64,000 bases of DNA, taken from positions 7,350,539 through 7,414,538 of the forward strand of contig NC_087070.1 in assembly GCF_963678635.1 (NCBI RefSeq), written 5' to 3'. The position numbers and the translations under genes are program-made. The first letter of the stretch is position 1, and the number at the start of each line of letters is the position of its first letter. The DNA comes from Symsagittifera roscoffensis. Lineage: Eukaryota; Xenacoelomorpha; Acoela; Convolutidae. Positions 57,728-64,000 of this stretch are shown here, piece by piece. The notes under the pieces are model-generated. The model saw nothing but the letters and a program-made list of their open reading frames with translations. It searched no databases and was not told the origin of the DNA.

Positions 57728-60025
57728 CTAATAAAAATAATGGGGTTTTGACTGTTCTAAGTTGTGTGAAAAAAGAGTCCGGTAGTCTTCTTCACTTGCG
57801 TAGTGGCCTGTGCACGTTTGAACGTTGCATCGTAAGTTGAAACTTGTGAATTCACGGTGTTCTGTAATCCTTAAATACTTTATAAGTGTATCATGACCAT
57901 TGTCTTTTTGTGCGGGCAATACATCCCACCTGCTACCCAACACAGAATCCCAAGATTTGTGGCAGCCTCGAATTCCTTCGGATATTGCTGCACTAAACTT
58001 GACCATTTCCTTTTGGGATTCTGTCGAAAAACCCATTATTTGTCTTGTTAGTTTGGTCACGGGTCCAAGATTGAAAGTGATGGAGTTTTTGTCCCTAGCC
58101 AGTCCAACAGCACGTTTCAAGGCGGAAAACACCGCAACCGATAAATTGATTGGATGTTCAATTGCATTGAAGTCACACGTTTCATGCTGAAATGTTACAA
58201 AATTAGTCACGTGCCAAAATCCTGTACTTTTGAATAAAAGTATTTGAGTTTTTGAAAACGATAAAAATTGTAGGCATTAGCCTGTGTTTTCACGTGCCAA
58301 AATCCTGTACTTTTGAACAAAAGTATTTCAGTTTTTGAAAACGATAAAAAAAATTGTAGGCATTAGCCTGTGATAAAAATTGGCAATTTTTTGTCATTTG
58401 ACACTGGATTCCGGGCCTTATGGCTAAGGGTTTGAACATGAATTCCTAGTTCGTTTCTCAGTCGTAAGCCTTGTTAAATTCCATGGAATCCGGGACGTGA
58501 CAAATTCGGAGTGTTTCAAATGAAAATTGTAGGCCTTAGCCTGTGATAAAAATTGGCAATGTTTTGTCATTTGACGCTGGATTCCGGGCCTTATGGCTAA
58601 AGGTTTGAACATGAATTCCTAGTTCATTTCTCAGTCGTAAGCATTGTAAAATTCCATGGAATCCGGGACGTGACAAATTCGGAATGTTTCAAATGAAAAT
58701 TGTAGGCCTTAGCCTGTGATAAAAATTGGCAATGTTTTGTCATTTGACAGTGGATTCCGGGACTTATGGCTAAAGGTTTGAACATGAATTCCTAGTTTTA
58801 TTTCTCAGTCGTAAGCATTGTTAAATTTCATGGAATCGGGGACAATAAAAATTCGGAATGTTTCATTAAAAAAACTTTACCTTGAGGTAGTCTTCACAAG
58901 CTAGCTGAACCAAGAGTGAAGGCATCCTTATAGAAATGTCCTCGTTATTTATGCATGTCAACTGTGCAAAGGCCTTTTTTGTCCTTCCTTCAAACTCCAA
59001 GCTGTCTACTCTGCAATTTTCCCCTCCATAGAAAGCAGTTGATCCAACCTGAGAAACAAATTGAATTTTTATACAAAATATTTTGATCGGGCGCTGAGAC
59101 ATATATTCCTAACTTTATGACATCTGAAAAAATCGCGGCACACACTTCCAATGCTTGTAATTATTTTGTTAACAAACCTTGAGGACACCGTTGGAACAAG
59201 GGACAAAGGTCAAAGGCACTATGTCTTCTTTGGCTTCGAGAAGTGTCAGCATGTCAATTTCTTGTTCGTCTTTTTTAGCTCTTTTTGTAAGATTACGTTG
59301 ATGATCCTGAACCTCACATGGCTCCAAAACTAAAGTAGCCGTGTCACAAAAAGATGTCTGAAACAATTCACGATTTCAAACAGATTATGAATGAAGTTAA
59401 AATATGTTTTTCAATTTCAGCTATTCAAAAAAACTTCTTTTGAAGTTGAACTTCTTTCCGAGTGATGTTTTGAAAGATGTTTTTCAAAGCGAATAAGTAC
59501 CTCAGATGTAAGCGTATCTTCAAAGAGCCCTTGATTTCGAAGTTGATTGTATTTTACAACCAATATGTTAGCCTCTGGTTCTTCTCGGGGGTTTTCATCG
59601 TGCTCCGAGTCCAAAATTCTCAATGTACATTCCCGTTTGAAAGGATCGTTGTACAGTACAACCCCTGTCATCAGAATGCATTTGTCAACGCAATCTGTTT
59701 CACAAGCAGCACAGAAAAAAACATCTGTTTTGCGAGTTAAGCGTCTTGGGTTGAACAGAAGTGGATCTTTTTTGTTTCTTCTTTTAGCCCTATCTGGCTC
59801 TTCAACAACTTTGATTGTCTTTCTTATTTTCCAATGTTTCATCCTCCAATTGTCGCGAAGGTCTTCTGGAATTGTTATCTGTACGGGTGGACCCTTCCAT
59901 TCAGTCCATTTGACACTCACACCCCAGTTACTAATGAAACCCAGTATTCTAGCGGCTTCCCAAATGTACGTCACTTCATCAAGAACTTGCACTTCTTCTT
60001 TTTCCTTGAACAATGATGGAAGCAT
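57728..60025 (-). CDS. Unknown four-exon gene, Tudor/chromo-barrel-like N-terminus
   Basis: Exons on the minus strand: 60025-59501, 59357-59178, 59048-58881, 58186-57728. All junctions are phase 0 with GT/AG ends and no stop, giving about 443 codons, so this gene looks whole. The first 45 residues (EVQVLDEVTYIWEAARILGF, then VSVKWTEWKG) resemble a knotted-Tudor or chromo-barrel fold, which would fit binding of modified histones; this is an inference from pattern only. FFCAACETDCVDKC (residues about 103-116) may bind zinc. A basic segment (RAKRRNKK) could be a nuclear signal. The C-terminal 150 residues, with CNVQTCTGH near the end, are not recognised. It is the only minus-strand gene of the unit, convergent to the JmjC gene and divergent from the SET gene. 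Confidence 0.75.
58208..58870. repeat. Intronic tandem repeats carrying the element's motifs
   Basis: Two copies of an 84-base unit (58208 and 58292) begin CACGTGCCAAAATCCTGTAC. They are followed by three tandem units of about 173 bases (58353-58525, 58526-58698, 58699-58870), each with a GGATTCCGGG(C/A) and a complementary TGGAATCC(G)GGG motif. All lie in the last intron of the minus-strand gene. Confidence 0.93.
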
Positions 60026-60413
60026 CTTGTAGGAGCGATTTTATCTAACTGAATAATATTTAGTGCAATCATTGTACTCATGATGAGTAATTGTCATGCT
60101 GAGTATATTTTTTAACAACCAATTTAAACCTTTATGTTTAACCTTATAAAACGACTATTGAAACGACTATTACCTTTTAGAGTCAGTAATTCAGCAATTA
60201 AGAGTCAATTATACACTGTATAATATAATATAGTATAATATGGCATATTATCACAACCAATTTGAGTACCAATTGAACACCAATTGAACTTCAATTATTG
60301 AATAATACTATTATTAGTAAGTTGTTAGTACCACCCTCCGAGGGTGATTCATTCGATTCTGCAATCCTTTCTAGTCACTTCTCATTTCATTCCAAGTTTC
60401 GTTAACCTGAACT
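60026..60413. promoter_or_regulatory. Divergent intergenic region between the minus-strand gene and the SET gene
   Basis: 388 bases separate two divergent start codons, so promoters for both genes probably lie here. It is AT-rich, with TATAATATAATATAG near 60220 and repeated CCAATTTGAG/CCAATTGAAC words (60255-60290). No defined factor site can be named. Confidence 0.4.
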
Positions 60414-63155
60414 ATGGACTCCGAACTTCCTGCTGTGAATACTGCGCAACTTGAAACTCCTGTTTTCCATAGAGATCATAATGAACCTCCATCTAGTCAA
60501 CAGTCTGTTACTAACAGATGTAGTACATCTCGGAGTTTCGACCAAAATTTTGCACAGCTCCCATCTGTGGAAGTTCCTTTAGGAACCCCCATCCGAGTCG
60601 GACATAGACCCTATGCTGAACCTTGTACAATTATTACAGATGTTAATCATAATCATCATGACAATACTTACCACACATTGGAGACTCCGCAGCAAGTGTC
60701 TTCTCGAAGTGAAGGGTATTCAAACTTCATTAGCCCAATGCCAGTGGTGTACCCACACTTTGATCCCGCGTTTTTTCTTAGAAATCAAATTGCCAGCCAG
60801 CCCACTGATCATCATGATGATTACACTGCCAATGGAACAGAACTCAGTCGTTTTTTTTTCTCAACCTTCAGAATCAACTCCATCAAACCAGCATTCATCA
60901 ACTTTGTCATGGGAAATACCTCTGTTCACGCCGCAGTCGGCGACTGCCACTCAGGCTGGCAGTTCAAGTACAGAGCCTCCGACTGAGTCTTCATCTGAGA
61001 ATATGGCAAAACGAGTTATTCCAACGAACAATGACTCGCAAACCGAGGTAAGATTCCTTTTGTTTTGAAACAAAAAGCATTTTTGCTGCTCAAACCGTGA
61101 AGAGTTGGAAACTTTCAGCTAATGTTTTTGTTCACTTTTGTAGTTCAACTAAAAGTTTTTGTTTTGAGTTTAGATAGCTGCAAAACTTGCACGCGTTCAA
61201 GAACAATTTGAAGCTGCTTTGTCCAAAGACGACCAAAATGAACATTGCGAGAGGCAAGAAATCGAAACACTTGTTAAAGAGCACTTAACCCATAAACAAC
61301 GTGTTTTGTTATTTCAACTTGTGACAGCCTTCTTATACTGTTATGTCGTGCCATCAATGCTAGAAAAAACCATAAGCTGCATGTCTGTTCATGCAGTTGC
61401 ACAAGCGTTTGTGGCATTGTCAGATGAGGACGATACTTGTATAACGGTTTCAATTGAACCAAGTGAAAGTGAGTCATCTTGAATTTCTTCCGTATAACTT
61501 TTTTTCAAAATTGTGAAACTGTTTGTTTAGTGTCTACTGAACGTTCGAATCACATTTTGCCGCGATGGCTCGTACAGGGTTTGAAACTTTATCACACTGA
61601 AGTTCGACCACATTTCTTACCTCAGAGTGTCCCGGAAGAAAAGATTTCTTTCACCCGATCTTTCCCTGAGCAACCAATCCAAGTCAAAACAGAACTTTTT
61701 TTTGTGAACTCCAGTGGAAACACCAAGTTTCGTGTGAATAGAATTGCCGCCACAGTTTCTGACATGGTACGTTTCAACTTTTAACTTATAAGTCTGTGGA
61801 AGTTGAACTTCCTAATATGATTTGAACACAACGGGGAATATTCGTTCTAGAAGGATCTGTTTAGATTTCTGCTCAAATGGAGCCTGCAAAGCGACCCAAG
61901 ACATTGCTCGATCGTCAAGTGGCAAAATTCATGCCTTTGTCAAAAGATCCTGCATTTCAACTGGTGAAACACAAAATGCAGGAAATTCACAAGGTACTAC
62001 TTTGATTTTCCAAGAATTTTTTTAATTTAAAAAACGTTTCGACTCGGAATTTTTCGGAAAGTTTCGACTGTTTCAGCTGATTTGTACTTCAAAGTTTTTT
62101 TATACAGTATCACAATTTATCAATTGGATGTATGAAACAATACGCTCACGTTTTTCCAGATTGTAAATCACACCTACAAAGATGTTGAAAAAGCTGTGCG
62201 ATGTAGACAAGATCAACAAAGATACATTAGACAGACAATTGGAGCACAAGCTTTTGTGAAACAGTATCCAAACTTTGTTGAATCGGAGACGCGCGTGTCG
62301 GGTTTTTTCCAGCGAAACAAATGGGAAACTCATCACGACCTAAAGAAAGTCATGTCCCAAATCGCCATGCTGCAGAAAGAGAAAAGCAAGCGACAATAAA
62401 AGCCGCTTTCTGATTCCAGCGGCATTAGTTATAAAGGCACTGGAAACTTTCTTTCATTGGAAGCACAAACGCTTCTGGCCCACAGATGTGATACGCAAGA
62501 ATGGGTTGGCATTTGTGATGTTGTTTTCCCTACCTTCGGAAGAGGTAATCTTGCGTTTCTTGAAAACGCTGACGACAAGTTTCCAAAACTTTCAAAAGTT
62601 TCTTTTTCAAAAAATTTCTTTTTTGATTCAAACGTTATAGTTTAAAGTTTTAAAAAGTCATAACGATTTCAACCAACAGTTTTTTGAATTCCATTCAAAA
62701 ATGCCATGTAACAGTGTTACATAATATAGAGTAAACTTTAAATGTTGAACATTTTCTGATTCAGGCGTTGTCAGCACACAGGCCTTCCAGAAGGATGATA
62801 TTACCATGGGGTTGCTGTGACAGATAAAACATATCAAGATTTGATAAGGAACCGTTCTGTTCCGACTGAATTTGTGCTGGAAATTGGCGCGCCTGTGAAG
62901 CGTTTCATCGATGCTTCTTCAGAAGTGTGTGTTGAACAACCAACCAACCGCTGTCTTGGTCGACTGGCTAATCACAGCACGCTAAACTCCAAGAAGAATT
63001 TGGATGCGAATTTGAAGATCATAGAAGTTGTTCTTAATGCCTTCGATTCGCCAAAACGATTAGCTGTATTCAAAGCCCGAAGAAACATTGAGCCTTTCGA
63101 ACAGCTACGATACGATTATGGCGATAAAGTTGCTCGAAACATGTTCAACATGTGA
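60414..63155 (+). pseudogene. KMT5A (SET8)-like SET methyltransferase gene, degenerate
   Basis: Exons 60414-61047, 61174-61468, 61531-61766, 61865-61993, 62160-62544 and 62765-63155, with matching phases; about 690 codons. The N-terminal third is Ser/Thr/Pro-rich. The middle holds helical segments (KRVLLFQLVTAFLYC, then DVEKAVRCRQDQQRY). The last 200 residues are a SET domain: FGRGVVSTQAFQKDDI, YHGVAVTD, then GRLANHS (the NHS cofactor box) and LRYDYGDK (catalytic Tyr). This order and the lack of a post-SET cysteine cluster match KMT5A, which monomethylates histone H4 lysine 20. Degenerate: the frame shifts at a nine-T run near 60851; an in-frame TAA at 62397-62399 lies inside exon 5, which continues in frame and correct phase into SET; and the frame changes near 62801 just before YHG. 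Confidence 0.75.
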
Positions 63156-63289
63156 AGTTCACAAGCTCAGCTTTTTTACCTTAGAAACTTTTCAAGTTGT
63201 ATTCTTGACTGTTGTTGTGTTACACCCATTCAATGGAAATTCCATATATTTTATGTTCAACATACTGTATGTTACATACGTGTAGTTAC

Positions 63290-63640
63290 TACTAGTAGTA
63301 GTTCAAACATTTGCACCCACAACTTTTTTCATCGAAGTACATGTACAGTATTTCGGCACGCTCGAAATTACTAATTACCCAGTAACTAATTAGTTAGTAG
63401 TTGCAACTACAAGTAGCCTACTTATAACTAAGTTTGATCAAACAAGTTCAGACACTGGCAGTGTCTTAACCTCAGTACAGTATTTCGGCACGCTCGAAAT
63501 TAACTAATTAGTTAGTAGTTGCAACTACAAGTAGTTATAACTAAGTTTGATCAAACGATTGTACCCACAACTTTTTTCATCGGAATACAGTATTTTAGCA
63601 CGTAAGTTAATAGTTGCAGTTATAATAACTTGTAGGACAA
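63290..63640. repeat. Right-side subterminal repeat array
   Basis: Three partial copies of a unit containing CCACAACTTTTTTCATCG, TACAGTATTT(C/T)(G/A)GCACG (63343, 63475, 63587), CTCGAAATTA and TTAGTAGTTGCAACTACAAG. The unit is repeated about every 110-130 bases. Such subterminal arrays are typical of transposase-binding regions. Confidence 0.8.
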
Positions 63641-63714
63641 ACTAAAATAAAAAAAAGATGGAATAAAATTGCTTAAAAACTGTAAACTTCTGCCAGATAA
63701 ATTCAAAAATATAA

Positions 63715-63970
63715 AAGTCTTGGATTCCATGCCATTTTTCTCACTGGATTCCAACGTCTTGGATTCCATGGTTATAGTGTATTGAATTTATCAACTATTT
63801 GTTTAGCAATTATTTATTTAGTGGTTGAGTAAAAATGGCTCGGATTCCGGGACCATGTCCTTGGATTCCAAATTCAAGTAATTGTTCGCTATACCATGGA
63901 TTCCGGGATTTTGCCAATTTTCGGTGGTTTAATTGATTGTCCCGGATTCCGGGATTTTGCGTATATGCCT
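63715..63970. repeat. Right end region, GGATTCCGGGA-rich
   Basis: At least six GGATTCC words, most as GGATTCCGGGA (63722, 63745, 63755, 63842, 63862, 63898, 63944). 63893-63952 is related to the left end (47075-47133) in inverted orientation. The last 40 bases of the window show nothing further. Confidence 0.75.
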
Positions 63971-64000
63971 GTTCGTGCCGCCATGCGAGTATTTGAACGC

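Larger units (their letters stand above)
46980..63970. mobile_element. Candidate giant DNA transposon carrying chromatin-enzyme genes
   Basis: Inferred unit of about 17 kb. Its edges contain related sequences in inverted orientation (47075-47133 and 63893-63952), with the shared skeleton ATTCCGGGATT, then CGGTGGTTT, then TTGTCCCGGA. Two short motifs, GGATTCCGGG and GTACAGGATTTYGGCACG, recur at both ends and inside introns. Coding content is a DDE-type transposase-like gene, a JmjC gene, an unknown gene on the minus strand and a SET-domain gene. No capsid, packaging ATPase or DNA polymerase is seen, so it is not a Polinton. Exact termini and target duplication are not determined; the right end may run past the window. 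The copy is degenerate in three of four genes. Confidence 0.55.

Noticed and set aside
58353-58870. CRISPR-like repeat-spacer structure
   Set aside because: Units are 173 bases, contiguous and wholly repeated with no unique spacers, in a eukaryotic intron.
48586-62399. Alternative genetic code to explain stops inside three genes
   Set aside because: The stops are three different codons (TGA, TAG, TAA), they come with frame changes, and the neighbouring minus-strand gene ends normally; decay is simpler.
46980-63970. Polinton/Maverick or other virus-like identity for the giant unit
   Set aside because: No DNA polymerase B, packaging ATPase, protease, capsid or retroviral-type integrase motif was seen; the coding content is transposase, JmjC, unknown and SET.

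Overview
The window looks like repeat-rich, AT-rich DNA from a small invertebrate. The genes that can be modelled have short introns (about 60-160 bases, a few longer) with GT donors and T-rich TTTCAG/TTTTAG acceptors, the style seen in nematodes. The large Ty3/gypsy element also has a nematode feel. I cannot fix the species, and a nematode host is only a leaning. I see no clear single-copy housekeeping gene; almost everything recognisable is a mobile element or repeat.

Layout. 1-12.2 kb is non-coding repeat DNA: a MITE-like element with a 10-base target duplication (643-1111), a diverged duplication (2.8-3.8 and 4.46-5.36 kb), a nearly perfect tandem duplication of 2,506 bases (5473-7978 and 7979-10484), and an array of GAGCGGTTT in both orientations (11.59-11.9 kb). 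12.25-23.7 kb is a nest of retroelement fossils between two inverted arms of roughly 590 bases. It holds a minus-strand reverse-transcriptase fossil with a PHD-like finger, a tandem duplication of about 3.2 kb carrying a YADD reverse-transcriptase piece, and a Penelope-like element with a GIY-YIG endonuclease. 23.7-27.2 kb holds diverged and partly inverted copies of the 5-10 kb repeat plus several hairpins. 27.2-45.9 kb (minus strand) is one large Ty3/gypsy-type LTR-class fossil: gag, protease, RT-RNase H and integrase, followed downstream by about 9 kb of further same-strand coding sequence including an SGNH-hydrolase-like part.

The most interesting part is about 46.98-63.97 kb. It reads as one giant DNA-transposon-like unit of some 17 kb. 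It encodes (1) a large DDE-type transposase-like protein with a BRCT-like tail, (2) a zinc-finger/acidic-repeat/JmjC protein resembling KDM7/KDM2 histone demethylases, (3) an intact four-exon minus-strand gene of unknown function with a Tudor/chromo-barrel-like start, and (4) a protein ending in a KMT5A (SET8)-like SET methyltransferase domain. The unit is bracketed by related inverted GGATTCCGGGA-rich sequences at 47.08 and 63.9 kb. The same two short motifs recur at both ends and inside its introns. A mobile element carrying both a histone-demethylase-like and a histone-methyltransferase-like gene suggests it may edit chromatin around itself. This copy is decaying: the three plus-strand genes contain stops or frame changes, while the minus-strand gene is fully open.

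All family names rest on motif reading by eye; no searches were run.
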